A DNA stretch of 64,000 nt from Achatina immaculata (taxonomy: Eukaryota > Mollusca > Gastropoda > Stylommatophora > Achatinidae): contig CM019693.1 of NCBI GenBank assembly GCA_009760885.1, forward strand, positions 2,298,300 to 2,362,299, written 5' to 3'. Under the pieces are notes generated by a model, which searched no databases, was not told the origin of the DNA, and saw only the letters and a program-made list of their open reading frames with translations. The translations under genes were made by a program, and so were the position numbers. Shown here piece by piece: positions 21,840-32,760 of this stretch; the first letter of the stretch is position 1; every line of letters starts with the position of its first letter.

Positions 21840-22525
21840 AGATCATATTACATCCTTCCCGTGCCGTTAAACGTCACATAGAGCTCGCATGGTAGTCCAC
21901 CAAGTTTTCCTGTCTTCGGCGAGCTTTTCAACCCGATCAAGGGATTTTGTGCCTAATAATTTGGCCTCGCTTATCAATGTCCACTTTAGAGTTTCACGTG
22001 GCCAACCTCTTTTTCTTCGGCCTGTTGTATTCCACTTGATAGTTTTGGAATTCTATGGCTGTTTCTTCTCATCACGTGACCGACATATGTCCATCTCCTT
22101 TTCCTGATCAACCATGAGACTGGTTGTTGTTCGCTTATCTGTCTTATCTCTGCATTGTTCTTGAATTCGTTCCACTTTATACCGAGTACTTTCCTCAAGC
22201 ATTTGTTTTCAAAAGATACTAATTTGTTGTCTTTTTCTTTAGTTGTTTTCCAGCTTTCGCATGCATAAATGAGGGCGGATATTACATTTGAATTGAATAA
22301 TCTTAGCTTGGTTTTTGGTGCTTATAACTTTTGAATGTTATATGTTCTCAAGATTCTTGAAGATCAGTTCTGCTTTTGCAATTCTAATTCTAACTTCCTT
22401 TCTGGTGTCACCATCCTGGTCTATGTAGCTGCCGATGTATGCTAATTGATGTACCTCTTTAACAGCTGTCCCGTCTACGTATATTTTTCCTGTTTGGCTA
22501 ATAGGAAGTATAATTATTTTTGACA
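21840..22525 (-). mobile_element. LINE family B, 3' fragment
   Basis: Minus-strand pieces KIIILPISQTGKIYVDGTAV (22526), then ISEQQPVSWLIRKRRWTYVG and the ETLK region in another frame, ending CCTTCCCGTGCCG-type 3' end near 21850. Frame-shifted. Confidence 0.85.
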
Positions 22526-23225
22526 AGACGATAAATTAAATAACCTGATCATCTTTTCTAAGTGCAAATGCAGGCTACTCAATCAACCTTGGGAAAGGAA
22601 GTAAAGTTTAATTTAAATTTTAACCCTAAATTTTAATCAGTACCCGAGGTTTATAACTTTACTTGTTGTATTTCTCTAGTGAGTGATTTTTCTTCAAAAC
22701 AGCAACGTGTCCACTAGTTATAAAATTGTAGATAATTCATATCTTGCGGCGATCAAAGATGAGAACACCGGACAATACGGGATATGCGTTTTAAAAATAA
22801 GGGACATTTAGGTGTCCTAACCGAAGTACTATGATTCCCAGGACAAATCCTTAAAATAATAGACTGTCCCGTATAACACGGGACGGTTGATCACTTTACA
22901 TTAAATGGACGCGTGTACGCGTAGAAAAAAAAAACAATTAGCAGGAAATAAACGAACCTTCAGTGTGGAAATAGCACAATGACAATGATAATGATGGTAT
23001 TTCTTTTCATTCATTCATTGTTTTAAAGTTAGTTATAATTACTTTCGTCTAAGCACCATAAAAGGGAAGAATAGAAATCGACATTCTATTATATAAGGTT
23101 TTAAAACCAAACATTTGTGTTCGTTGTATAAACGTAGACGTGCATATGTGAAATCCACAAGTTTAGTGAGAAAACAGAATAAATTAGACTATACTGTTAG
23201 TCTTTTTTGGGCCAGACCATGTATT
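22526..23225. other. Mostly unassigned; possible small inverted-repeat element
   Basis: At about 22745-22897 the ends show weak inverted similarity (GCGATCAAAG..GACAATACGGG against GTGATCAACCGTCCCGTGTT on the other strand). This may be a small hAT-type MITE, uncertain. The rest has no recognised feature. Confidence 0.3.
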
Positions 23226-23231
23226 CTAACA

Positions 23232-23438
23232 GAGCTTTTCAACCTGTAGTCTGAGGACCACAAGCGGTCCGCGGCGAATTATCAGAAGGTCCCCTGCTGT
23301 GCTATCAATTTGAATTACGCGCCATCTATTCAATAAACATAATGAAGGGTTTATGGCATTGTGATATTGCATATTAGTTGGTTGTCTGCAGCTTATACTA
23401 TAAAAGACAAGTGGTCCTTGGCTGAGAATCACTGCTCA
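23232..23438. mobile_element. hAT-like MITE
   Basis: Left end CAGAGCTTTTCAACC and inverted right end CAGTGATTCTCAGCC, followed at both sides by GGACC, the CAGNGNTTCTCAACC signature of hAT termini. An 8-bp duplication is not preserved. About 200 bp, non-coding. Confidence 0.6.
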
Positions 23439-23464
23439 CACACTGCTATACAACAGGAAAGTAA

Positions 23465-23594
23465 CAGAGCACAATACTGTATGCTTAGATCTTGGAAAAA
23501 AAAACATCATAAACAAAGCACTTTTAGATTGCCTAACTCTAAAAGTGTTTTGTTTATTTTTTTTCAAGGTCTAATACAATGTATAATAATATTT
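23465..23594. repeat. Hairpin made of two inverted SINE2 tails
   Basis: AGATCTTGG..CATAAACAAAGCACTTTTAG on the left is followed by CTAAAAGTGTTTTGTTTAT..CAAGGTCTAATACAAT on the right, with about 11 bp between. Both arms match the SINE2 3' region at 32561-32625. Confidence 0.6.
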
Positions 23595-23601
23595 AATAAA
23601 T

Positions 23602-23985
23602 AGACAAGAAATTAGACTCGAAAACAAATGGCTAAGGAAAATACTCGGTATAAAGTGGAATGAATTCAAGAACAACGCAGAGATAAGGCAGATGAGCAAA
23701 CAACAACCTGTATCATGGGTGATCAGAAAAAGAAGATGGGACATATGTGATGAGAATAAACAATCAGAGAATCCCAAAACAAGCTATCAAGTGGAACACA
23801 ATAGGCAGAAGAAAAAGAGGTCGACTGCGTGAAACTCTAAAGAGAACATTGTTAAGAGAGGCCAGTTCAGTGAGCTTAACATCCCTTGATGAGACTGAAA
23901 AACTCGCCGAAGACGGGAAATCTTAGCGAATTACCACACGCGGGCCCTATGTGACGTTTAGCGGCACGGGAAAGATGTAAGATAT
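23602..23985 (+). mobile_element. LINE family B, 3' fragment, plus strand
   Basis: Nucleotide match to the family B C-terminal region (GATCAGAAAAAGAAGATGGG, AAGCTATCAAGTGGAACACA), with an (AAGATGTAAGATATA)-type tail near 23970. Decayed by frameshifts. Confidence 0.85.
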
Positions 23986-25060
23986 AACCATTTAATCTTG
24001 TGGCTCTGTTGCTTCACCGGGCAAAAAGCCTTGTTGTTTCGTATTTGTAACAAAAAATTTCTAATGCAACATGAAGGGCTAAAGGAAGGCACACATTTAT
24101 GCAGTAAATGGTTCGGTTCTACTTACTTGTGAAAACCTGGGAAATATTTCTTGTACTTCCTTCAAACACGCTCAGATGGCACTAATATGAACGAGATGTC
24201 CAGCAAAACCGTTTATGCTGTTTTATTACATCAAGATGTGTTCCAAGACAAACCGGAGCCACTTGGTGTTGTTCATTGCTCCTACATTCTGTAAAATATA
24301 ATCACGTCCCGTCATTACTCCTACATTCCTCAATCGTTCGGTATACAGCTCTCAGTGCACACACGATATATGACATGTTCGTTGACCGTTAAAAGTTGTG
24401 TGTGTAAAGGGGGGGGGGGGGTATACACATCAAGTTTAACGCACTGAAGCACAAAAGTAAAACATCTCTAAAAAACAAAATTACTGCCGAAAAGAAACAG
24501 ACTTAACAATGCAGCAATATGGTCCATTTTAACAGAACTATAAATCCACGTTGTCTGGCATTCCACGAAAGTTAATTCAGAACCATGCCGACGCATTTAC
24601 TCGAGATAAGTTTGATAGGCAATAAAAATGCGATGCTTGTGGTTAACGTTGGCTTTGCCTGAAATTTTCAACTGCGCAGTGACAACACAGACAGGCGCGA
24701 GCTGATTACGTGCACTTACGTAGCTTTTGCTAGACGGGATTAACCTTGTCCACTCTCCTCTTATACGCGACCCATTTTGGATGAAGAAATGTGTCCGTTT
24801 CACGAGTTTATGAATTGACAGATAAACGATAGGTCAACGTGTAATAGTGGTTTGGTGAGAGGGGAATGAGAAATGTACCTTGTAAAGGATTGGCTAGAAC
24901 TTTTCCCAGAAAAAAAAAGTAAACGACTTAAAGCTATATAAATAGACTTGCCCTTTATACCAAGGAAAATCCTGAACAGTACGTAACTGTGTTTTAACTA
25001 CGTTTTAAAAAAACTATAATCGAAAACTATAATCCGTAACCACTGCAGGCCTGAATGGAA
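23986..25060. other. No gene seen
   Basis: A G11 run near 24411. The minus-strand ORF 24803-24597 has no recognisable domain. Confidence 0.4.
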
Positions 25061-25064
25061 AAAG

Positions 25065-25440
25065 CAACTGAAATGCAACAGTGAACCAGATCCAATACAC
25101 CAGCTACAAAGACATCAGCAAACCATCCTCTTCCACCTAAGGACAGGCCACTGCAGACCACTAAGCCACCTACATCAACTTAAAATGTCTCACACGGACG
25201 AGTATTCATGTGGCAGTGGAGTCCAAACTCCAGAACATATCCTTCAAGATTGCCCAAACCATGCAGACCTGAGACGTGAGACGTGGCCAGAAGACACAAG
25301 CTTGGGGCAAAAGCTTTGGGGCTTATATCAGGATCTGGAGAGGACTGCGGTCTTTGCCATGTCGACAGGGATCAAAATCTGATGTGACCAACAACCTCGA
25401 ATGCAGAAGAAGAAAAAGAAGAAGAACTACGTTACGTGAT
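25065..25440 (+). mobile_element. LINE family D, 3' fragment
   Basis: Frame at 25185-25382 reads SHTDEYSCGSGVQTPEHILQ then DCPNHADLRRETWPEDTSLG, the zinc-knuckle-like end typical of Jockey-like LINE polyproteins (C..C..TPEHILQDCP..R). Upstream LRTGHCRPLSHLHQLKMS is in another frame. Ends in an (AGAA)n-like tail at about 25405-25425. Confidence 0.75.
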
Positions 25441-25589
25441 CTAACAAAGAAAAGTGACCAGCAGAAACAGCGTTATGAAAGTGTAGGCTTTGGCCAATTC
25501 GTTCTTAACTGTTGCTAACAGTAATATAGACATTTTGTAATTTTTAAAAACAACCGGTACAGGTACTTAACATTTGGCACTGCTGAATA

Positions 25590-25591
25590 AT

Positions 25592-25622
<31 letters not shown>
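25590..25622. repeat. (GT)n microsatellite
   Basis: TGTGTG run at 25592-25619. Confidence 0.9.
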
Positions 25623-25744
25623 TGTGCGTAGGTCCTATTGGGGGTGGGGGGTGGAGAGTCTGGTTCCCGGGGATAGGGGTGGGCCTTTAGAACTTGTGGA
25701 GACGAGTCGGTGAAATAAGTTAAAGTTGCCTGGGGGGGGGGGGA

Positions 25745-26870
25745 GTCTGAGTGGAGAAAGCAAGATAAGTTGGGGGTGGGGAGGCTGAATGAAACAAGAT
25801 AAGTTGGGTGGGAAGACTGAATGAAACAAGATAAGTTGGGTGGGAAGACTGAATGAAACAAGATAAGTTGGGTGGGAAGACTGAATGAAACAAGATAAGT
25901 TGGGTGGGAAGACTGAATGAAACAAGATAAGTTGGGGGGGGTGGGGAGGCTGAATGAAACAAGATAAGTTGGGGGGGGGGAGGCTGAATGAAACAAGATA
26001 CGTTGGGGGGTGGGGAGGCTGAATGAAACAAGATACGTTGGGGGTGGGGAGGCTGAATGAAACAAGATAAGTTGGGGGGGGTGGGGAGGCTGAATGAAAC
26101 AAGATACGTTGGGGGTGGGGAGGCTGAATGAAACAAGATAAGTTGGGGGGGGGGGTGGGGAGGCTGAATGAAACAAGATAAGTTGGGGGGGGGGTGGGGA
26201 GGCTGAATGAAACAAGATAAGTTGGGGGGGTGGGGAGGCTGAATGAAACAAGATAAGTTGGGGGGGGTGGGGAGGCTGAATGAAACAAGATAAGTTGGGG
26301 GGGTGGGGAGGCTGAATGAAACAAGATAAGTTGGGGGTGGGGAGGCTGAATGAAACAAGATACGTTGGGGGTGGGGAGGCTGAATGAACAAGATAAGTTG
26401 GGGGGGTGGGGAGGCTGAATGAAACAAGATAAGTTGGGGGTGGGGAGGCTGAATGAAACAAGATAAGTTGGGGGTGGGGAGGCTGAATGAAACAAGATAA
26501 GTTGGGGGTGGGGAGGCTGAATGAAACAAGATACGTTGGGTGGGGAGGCTGAATGAAACAAGATAAGTTGGGGGGGGGGAGGCTGAATGAAACAAGATAA
26601 GTTGGGGGTGGGGAGGCTGAATGAAACAAGATAAGTTGGGGGTGGGGAGGCTGAATGAAACAAGATAAGTTGGGGGTGGGGAGGCTGAATGAAACAAGAT
26701 AAGTTGGGGATGGGGAGGCTGAATGAAACAAGATAAGTTGGGGGAACCAGAATGGGTGAAATAAGATAAGTTGGGGGAACCGAAATGGATGAAATAAGAT
26801 AAGTGGGGGGAACCGGAATGGATGAAACAAAATAAGTTGGGGGGGGGGAAGTGAAATTGGGAAACTGGAG
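25745..26870. repeat. G-rich minisatellite, about 30 units of 33-45 bp
   Basis: Core GGCTGAATGAAACAAGATAAG followed by TTGGG, a variable G run and usually GTGGGGA. Unit length varies mainly through the G run (3 to 11 G). The first few units read GGGAAGACTGAATG, the last ones GGGGGAACCGGAATGGATGA, so edges are diverged as in a locally evolving array. Minus-strand frames up to 432 codons (Pro/Ser/Phe-rich) are repeat artefacts. Confidence 0.95.
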
Positions 26871-26879
26871 GAGACTGGA

Positions 26880-27510
26880 ATGGATGAAACAAGATTAAAT
26901 GAGGGCGTGAGTGGGCGGGAAGGGATTTCTTACACCGGCATACAGAATGGGAGGCCATTCTTAAAAAAAAAACAGCTTTAATTAAAAGTTTAAGCAAAAC
27001 AGAGGGCGACGGAAGCACGATACAGTAAACGATACAGCGTCAAACGCCGCGCTTTCGTTTACGTTCTCTAAGAAATGGGGCACGTGATGAAATACTTGTA
27101 CGTCTGTCTACGCTTTATTCCAGGTTCATGGTTCAGTAAGTATGTGCATGCTCGGCGGAAGTCTTTCCTGTCCACTTGAATTTTAGCTTATTCTGACCCA
27201 TAAGTGTTTCCTGCATGTGGTTCGCCAGCCGTCACATCACATGACCGCTTTAAAATGTTTTAAACAAGGGGGGGGGGGCGACAATGCCATATATGTCTTT
27301 GTAACAACAAAAATATTTTACTATTCCGACGATAATCGTTGAACTAGACTAACTTCCTAGTATGGATTGTAATAGCACGATGTGAGTGAATTTAAACGGT
27401 TGTTTGTCGACTTCCTACTGTTTTTTTTTAACTTTATTGTCAGAAGGGAAATATCCCATATCTTGCTGACTCATGTTGATACGTGACAACACAGAGAGAG
27501 ACAGACAGAT
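26880..27510. other. No gene seen
   Basis: A G10 run near 27269; otherwise unremarkable. Confidence 0.4.
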
Positions 27511-27516
27511 AGACAA

Positions 27517-27568
27517 TGGATGGATGGATGGATGGATGGATAGATAGATAGATAGATAGATTGATATT

Positions 27569-27646
<78 letters not shown>

Positions 27647-27648
27647 CC
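27517..27648. repeat. (GGAT)n/(GATA)n microsatellite
   Basis: GGAT units then a long GATA run with one interruption (TTGATATTTA). Confidence 0.95.
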
Positions 27649-27699
27649 GACGCAGAAGTGTACTATAACAGGTGTAGGCACATATTATTTTAAATGATA

Positions 27700-28250
27700 T
27701 GTTACAGTGTTTCCCAAAGTGGGCGATAACGCCCCGTGTGGGGTGTAGGAAAGGACCAGGGGGCGGTTAAAGAAAAAAAGGTCAGTTAGGGAGTCAGTGG
27801 AAGAAAACTGTGTAGTGGGGGGGGGGACACAACGAAGCACCAGACGAGGGCAGCAATACCTACCTTCCTTCTTAATACTTTTCAACCTGATATTGAGAAA
27901 CTTGTGCCCCCCCCCACCCTACACGAAACTCATCCTGCACATTCAAAGCTGAGAAAACAGTGCGGTAGGTGAGTTGTAAATGTAACTCCTTCATAGTGTT
28001 AACCTTGTTTGCTTGCTGAAGTTTTTTAGTTGTGTAATAGATATCCTAGTTTAACAGGTTATTATAGGAGTTCGGGGGAACGGGTGGGGTTGGGGCGGGG
28101 GGGGGGGGGAGGCTGCTTTGAGGATGTGGGCTGTGAGGAAAAGGGGGCAGCAGCCCGAACAAGCCTGGGAAAAACAGAAATATTTTTAAACTCCTAATCA
28201 ACCCCCATAATCCAAAAATAAATAGGCTAAATACTTTCCCCCGCGTAACG
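27700..28250. other. Possible hAT terminus; otherwise unassigned
   Basis: CAGTGTTTCCCAAAGTGGGC at about 27706 has the form of a hAT end, but no convincing partner end was found. G-rich tracts near 27817 and 28099. Confidence 0.3.
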
Positions 28251-28254
28251 GTAA

Positions 28255-28400
28255 GAGGATTAACGACTGCGTTAAAACTGGATCTGGTAATAAACTAGAC
28301 AGAGATGTATGGTTCCGTTTTATAAGTGCCCATCTTCTTCTCTGCCATTCTTGTTTCTGCCCACTTTCCTCACTCCTTTTGTAAAAAGTGACCCACACAC
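28255..28400 (+). repeat. Dispersed repeat P, copy 2
   Basis: Shows GTTAAAACTGGATCTGGTAA at one end and CATCTTCTTCTCTGCCATTC, CACTTTCCTCACTCC at the other, matching blocks at 33310-33420 and 51455-51500 in a rearranged, inverted order. Confidence 0.55.
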
Positions 28401-28487
28401 CTCTTAAGTTAACGATAGACGGACGTGGACTGTACGAGTACTAGCGTTCGTCGTATGCAAGTGTTTAAAAATCTGACATACCATTAG

Positions 28488-28842
28488 ATAAGCCACTGTT
28501 ATCATTGTTTTCAGGATGTTACCCAGTATTATATAAACCATCGATATCATTGTTTTCAGAATGTCATCCAGCTTTAGATAAACCATTATTATCATTGTTT
28601 TCAGGATGTTACCCAGTATTATATAAGACATCGTTATCATTGTTTTCAGAATGTTACCCAGTATTATATAAGACATCGTTATCATTGTTTTCAGAATGTT
28701 ACCCAGCTTTAGATAAACCATTGTTATCATTGTTTTCAGAATGTTACTCAGCTTTAGATAAACCATTGTTATCATTGTTTTCAGAATGTCACCCAGCTTT
28801 AGATAAACCATTGTTATCATTGTTTTCAGAATGTTACTCAGC
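28488..28842. repeat. 45-bp minisatellite, about 8 units
   Basis: Units start TTATCATTGTTTTCAGAATG and continue TTACCCAGCTTTAGATAAACC or ..TATTATATAAGACAT. Two variant types alternate irregularly. 3n period, hence 138-codon frames on both strands. Confidence 0.93.
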
Positions 28843-29528
28843 TGGTAAAAACGAAAGTCAAAACAATTGCTTAACCACTCCCACTTTCTCTACATTTGTC
28901 CTTCACCTTAATGACTGCTGAAAACAATATCCTCCTATCTTACGTAAATTTCCTCGGAGAGTTGGCAAGTGTTTAACCTAGCAAGCTGTTACACCCAAGT
29001 TGTCGGGACGTGTCAGACCCCATGTAGTCTTGCCAATAATTTGCCCAAATCCACTACCGCAAATGTGTTCGCGAATTTATGCGCTTGTGTATGCACGTTT
29101 CGGCAACATTACACGTTTGTTTCGTCCTGTAATCCTCCAAGGTCGTTGAGAATCTTTCGCGTTAAAAGTTCTCTAGAACAACAACAAAAATCACTTCTTT
29201 CCTTCACTTTGTATCTTTAGTGTCGTCTCCATAAATGTTTTGTTGTCCTCTTGGCTGTCTATAAAAACTCAACACTTTGAATATTCATATAATGACATTT
29301 TTCGCCTTATAAGTTGGTTCTGATGTAGGCATATGAATTACGTTAGCTGTGAATTTTCTCGAACTTTGGTAAACATCTTGATTCTACACGTATTGGATTT
29401 CCATATTAGAAACAAAGTGTTAGCAAACAGTCAGAGAATGTGATCTACATTTTTTCAACCTTCCTGGATTCTGCGCATTATGTGATCTATCTATGTGTTC
29501 TTATCCACCGCACCATGATGGTCTAGAC
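28843..29528. other. No feature seen
   Basis: No repeat or coding motif recognised; the 83-codon ORF at 28969 has no known domain. Confidence 0.4.
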
Positions 29529-29602
29529 CAGAAGTTCTTAAATTGGGGTATCCATATACCCGTTGGAGGTGTTGGAACGAAATTACGACGGGTATGGGAC
29601 TC

Positions 29603-30093
29603 GACTAATTGGCTGAGTGGTGAAGCGCTCTGTTTACTAATCCGATGACACCGGGTTCAAGTCCCACCACATTAAAACGGCCCCGGGGTCCACCCATTCA
29701 TTCATTCATTCATTTGCATGTCCCTTGCGGAACTTTGCCTCCCAAACAGCACTCCTGTAGGCCTCTCGGTTGTGAGCAAGATGGCCTGCTGCTGTTGCAT
29801 CCATTTCCAGATCGTCAACGATGTCTTGCAGCCGTCTTCGTCTTGGTCTTCCTCTTTTTCTTTTTCCCATTATGTATCCTTCCAATACGGTCTTCTCTAA
29901 ATTATCATGACGTTTAATGTGTCCACCCAGCCTCTAAAAATAGGTACCAGAGAAATCTTGGAAAGTAAATGCGGCCAGGCGTTGTACTGACCACATCACA
30001 CTTTCATGTGACAATGGTCTTGGAAGTACGGGCCTAACACTGTATCCCCAGCATGCTTAAATGGCATGAAAACAAAGATTTTACCTTTTTACC
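29603..30093 (+). mobile_element. SINE1 copy with TSD, split by a LINE A
   Basis: tRNA-like head GACTAATTGGCTGAGTGGTG..GGGTTCAAGTCCCACC, then the body resuming at 29930. Flanked by 10-bp TATGGGACTC at 29593-29602 and 30094-30103. Confidence 0.88.
29697..29920 (-). mobile_element. LINE family A, 3' fragment inside SINE1
   Basis: Tail (ATTC)n at 29697-29713, body covering the LQDIVDDL and MGKRKR region on the minus strand. Flanked by 9-bp GTCCACCCA at 29688-29696 and 29921-29929; the 5' breakpoint overlaps it by microhomology (GTCCA). Confidence 0.9.
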
Positions 30094-30132
30094 TATGGGA
30101 CTCAAGCTTTGAACAGTAGTTTGTTTTTTTTT

Positions 30133-30613
30133 TAAATTTTACTTGTTACATTAGAATTTCTTTCTAGTATTCTCTTTGCTTGTTCTAATATTTGTCTATG
30201 TACAAATATGTGGTCTATGCATGATCTTCCTTTCCTAAATCCTGCCTGCTCTTTCCGAAGTTTTCCCTCAAGTGGTACAATTCTGTTGATGATTATTCTG
30301 CAAAATACTTTACTGGTGAGTGGCAGTAGGGTAATGCCTCTTCAGTTCCCGCAGTCTCTGAGGTCACCCTTCTTTGGTGGCGATGGTTGGGACATGTGCT
30401 CCGAATGACTGACAACTCACTACCACAAACAGCACTAAGATGGACACCACAGGAAAACAGAAGTAAGGGTAGACCAAAAGAGACATGAAGAAGAACAACA
30501 GAAAGGATGTTGAGCAGTAGAGGGCTCACCTGGGAAAGAGCAGAAAATAAGGCGAAGGACAGGCATTTGTGGAAAACCCTTGCAGAAGCCCCATGTGCCC
30601 TGGGCACTTAAGG

Positions 30614-30660
<47 letters not shown>
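30133..30660 (+). mobile_element. LINE family E, 5'-inverted (twin-primed) copy
   Basis: The left half on the minus strand (30372-30136) reads RT motifs ITLLPLTSKVFCRIIINRI and LRKEQAGFRKGRSCIDHIF. The right half on the plus strand (30373-30600) reads RWLGHVLRMTDNSLPQTALR, GRPKET and WKTLAEAPCALGT. A (GA)n tail follows at 30618-30659. The inverted 5' part joined to a forward 3' part is the classic twin-priming product. Confidence 0.8.
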
Positions 30661-30661
<1 letters not shown>

Positions 30662-30714
30662 CTCGTCCCAGCTGTCCATCCATATATAAAGTAAATGTCA
30701 TCTTTTTTGAAGTC

Positions 30715-30744
30715 ATGATGATGATGATGATGATGATGATGATC
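30715..30744. repeat. (GAT)n microsatellite
   Basis: ATGATGATG run. No LINE C body adjoins it. Confidence 0.9.
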
Positions 30745-30899
30745 TGGCGAGGGAGGTACTGAGAAACGTCTGGGCAGTCCAGTAGGGGTTTATAATCATA
30801 GAAAAGTTAAAACACGCATTATCCTACTGTGAGTAGATTATAGTGGCTTGTTTGAAATTTCTGACTGGACCCGCCCAAGAGGCGCAACACTAAGAGGTG

Positions 30900-31330
30900 T
30901 GACAGGGTCTTGACCAGATCTTGTTCACAGAATTTGATAACTCCAGCGTCCCCGTAACACTCTGACTGTAACAGAGCACCGCTTGTGACATATAGCGCCG
31001 TCCCTGTACTACGTCCTTGTCATTACGTCTCTGTAATATAGCACCGAGCCTGCACATAACATTGTCCCTGCAACACAATACCATCCCTATAATATAAAAC
31101 ACCGTCCCTGTGACATAGCATGGTTCCTGTAACACAGCACCGACCATTTAATATAGCATCTTTCATGTAATACACCACCGCCCCTGCAGTACAGCACCGT
31201 CCCGGTAATATAGCACCGCCTCTGCAATATAGCACCGTCCCTGTAATATAGCATCGCCCATGTAATACACCACTGTCCCTGTAATACAGCATACTCCCTG
31301 CAGTACAGCATTTTTACTCCCATAAACACC
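30900..31330. repeat. Degenerate minisatellite, about 18-20 bp period
   Basis: Loose repetitions of CCTGTAATATAGCACCGTC with substitutions such as TGACATAGCATGGTTC. Older and more diverged than the neighbouring arrays. Confidence 0.75.
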
Positions 31331-31380
31331 TGTTACAACAGAACATATTTCAAAACATTGAACGATCTCCGCTGGAAGAG

Positions 31381-31430
31381 ACACACACACACACGCATGC
31401 ACGCACGCACGCACGCACGCACGCACACAC
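31381..31430. repeat. (CA)n/(CACG)n microsatellite
   Basis: CACACACAC then GCACGCACGC repeats. Confidence 0.95.
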
Positions 31431-31443
31431 AATTAATTAAGGA

Positions 31444-31693
31444 AGTGGTTCTAAACCTTTATCAGTTGGCGGACCCTTAAAGCCAATGATAGATAACCAT
31501 CGCCTTTTCATACAGCTGCGCGCTCCTACAGTGTCCCGCCACTTGCTGTTAATTACAAATCTTCACATATTACACACAAAAAATCCTCATACATTTATAG
31601 TTTCCTACACTGTCCACACTTGCTTTTGGGTCAGCCACCTGGACACTCTGGAATTTTTCAAAGGTCCGCTGAGCCAGAGTGTGGGAACCGCTG
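31444..31693. mobile_element. hAT-like MITE
   Basis: Left end AAGTGGTTCTAAACC..GCGGACCC and complemented right end CAGCGGTTCCCACACTCTGG..CAGCGGACC. About 250 bp without coding capacity; no matching 8-bp flanks. Confidence 0.55.
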
Positions 31694-31802
31694 GGTCAAC
31701 AAACGACATGCATAATGTTTAAACTGACCAACTTTTCTCCAAAATATGGTACTCAGTCCAACAGAAAAAGGAAACAAAAGCGGTGAGAGAGGTGAGAATG
31801 GA

Positions 31803-31807
<5 letters not shown>

Positions 31808-31857
<50 letters not shown>
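31808..31857. repeat. (GA)n microsatellite
   Basis: Uninterrupted AG run of about 46 bp. Confidence 0.95.
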
Positions 31858-31859
<2 letters not shown>

Positions 31860-31912
31860 TGAAGGAGGAGTGAGGTGGTAAAGTTAAATTTTAACCCCAA
31901 CTTTAAATCAGT

Positions 31913-32222
31913 TCATTCATTCATTCATTTGCATGTCCCCTGCGGAACTTTGCCTCCCAAACAGCTCTCCTGTAGGCCTCTCCGTTGTGAGCAAGATGGC
32001 CTGCTGCTGATGCATCCATTTGCAGATCATCAATGATGTCTTGCAGCCATCTTCGCCTTGGTCTTCCTCTCTTTCTTTTTCCCATTATGTACCCTTCCAA
32101 GACGGCCTTCTCTAGATTATCATGACGTTTAATGTGTCCAAAATATTTAAGTTTTCTCTCTTTAATCCTCTTTACTAGCCAGCCTTCTTCAACATTAAGT
32201 TCTTGTAATATAGATATATTTT
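31913..32222 (-). mobile_element. LINE family A, 3' fragment with short TSD
   Basis: (TTCA)n tail at 31913-31930, body through the QELNVEEGWLVK region at about 32200. Flanked by 7-bp AATCAGT at 31906-31912 and 32223-32229. Confidence 0.85.
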
Positions 32223-32397
32223 AATCAGTATAAAGTTTATAAATTTACCCTTCACTTACAAATGTGCATATCAGATCTGCTTGTTGTACGTCTATACAGA
32301 GTGAAATTTCTTCAAGAAAACATTTCCGCTAAGATACTTACAGCGTTCTAGGTATTTCCGAGCACGCAGGTGTTACGACTTTCGACCAGACAGACAG

Positions 32398-32470
32398 GCA
32401 CTGATTGACTGACTGACTGGATGGCTGACTGACTGACAGGCTGGCTGGCTGGCTGACTGACTGACTGTTC
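32398..32470. repeat. (CTGA)n/(GGCT)n microsatellite
   Basis: Mixed CTGACTGA and GGCTGGCT units, directly before the SINE2 head. Confidence 0.9.
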
Positions 32471-32760
32471 TCTCGTGGCTAGACGGTTGTTCGACTTGTC
32501 GGAGTCCGCGGTTCAAGTCCCGGGTAATTTTCTTCTCATTTTTCTTTCTCTCCCGTATAAAAGTGGCTTTGTTTATGACTTTTTAAGGTCTAACGATACA
32601 ATATTGTGTTCTGTTACTTTACTATAAGTGGCTTTGTTTATGACTTTTTAAGGTCTAACGATACAATATTGTGTTCTGTTACTTTACTATAAGTGGCTTT
32701 GTTTATGACTTGTTAAGATCTAACGATACAATATTGTGTTCTGTTACTTTACTATAACTT
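32471..32760 (+). mobile_element. SINE2 with a 65-bp internal triplication
   Basis: Head TCGTGGCTAGACGGTTGTTC with B-box-like GCGGTTCAAGTCCCGGG at 32511-32524, then TTTTCTTTCTCTCCCGTATA. A 65-bp block AAGTGGCTTTGTTTATGACT..TTACTTTACTAT occurs three times, starting at 32561, 32626 and 32691. Confidence 0.75.

Larger units (their letters stand above)
29532..30116. mobile_element. hAT-like remnant hosting a SINE1
   Basis: Left piece CAGAAGTTCTTAAATTGGGG at 29532 and right piece whose complement reads CTACTGTTCAAAGCTTGAG at 30116 look like diverged hAT ends. They join as one sequence when the SINE1 is removed. No 8-bp duplication seen, so tentative. Confidence 0.4.

Noticed and set aside
24597..24803. 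Candidate exon of a second host gene on the minus strand
   Set aside because: No recognisable domain and no phase-matched neighbouring exon could be found.
25544..27018. Overlapping minus-strand ORFs of 342-432 codons, Pro/Ser/Phe-rich, resembling a repetitive protein
   Set aside because: They exist in all three frames over one G-rich minisatellite whose unit lacks stops; no start context, splice sites or composition of a real protein.
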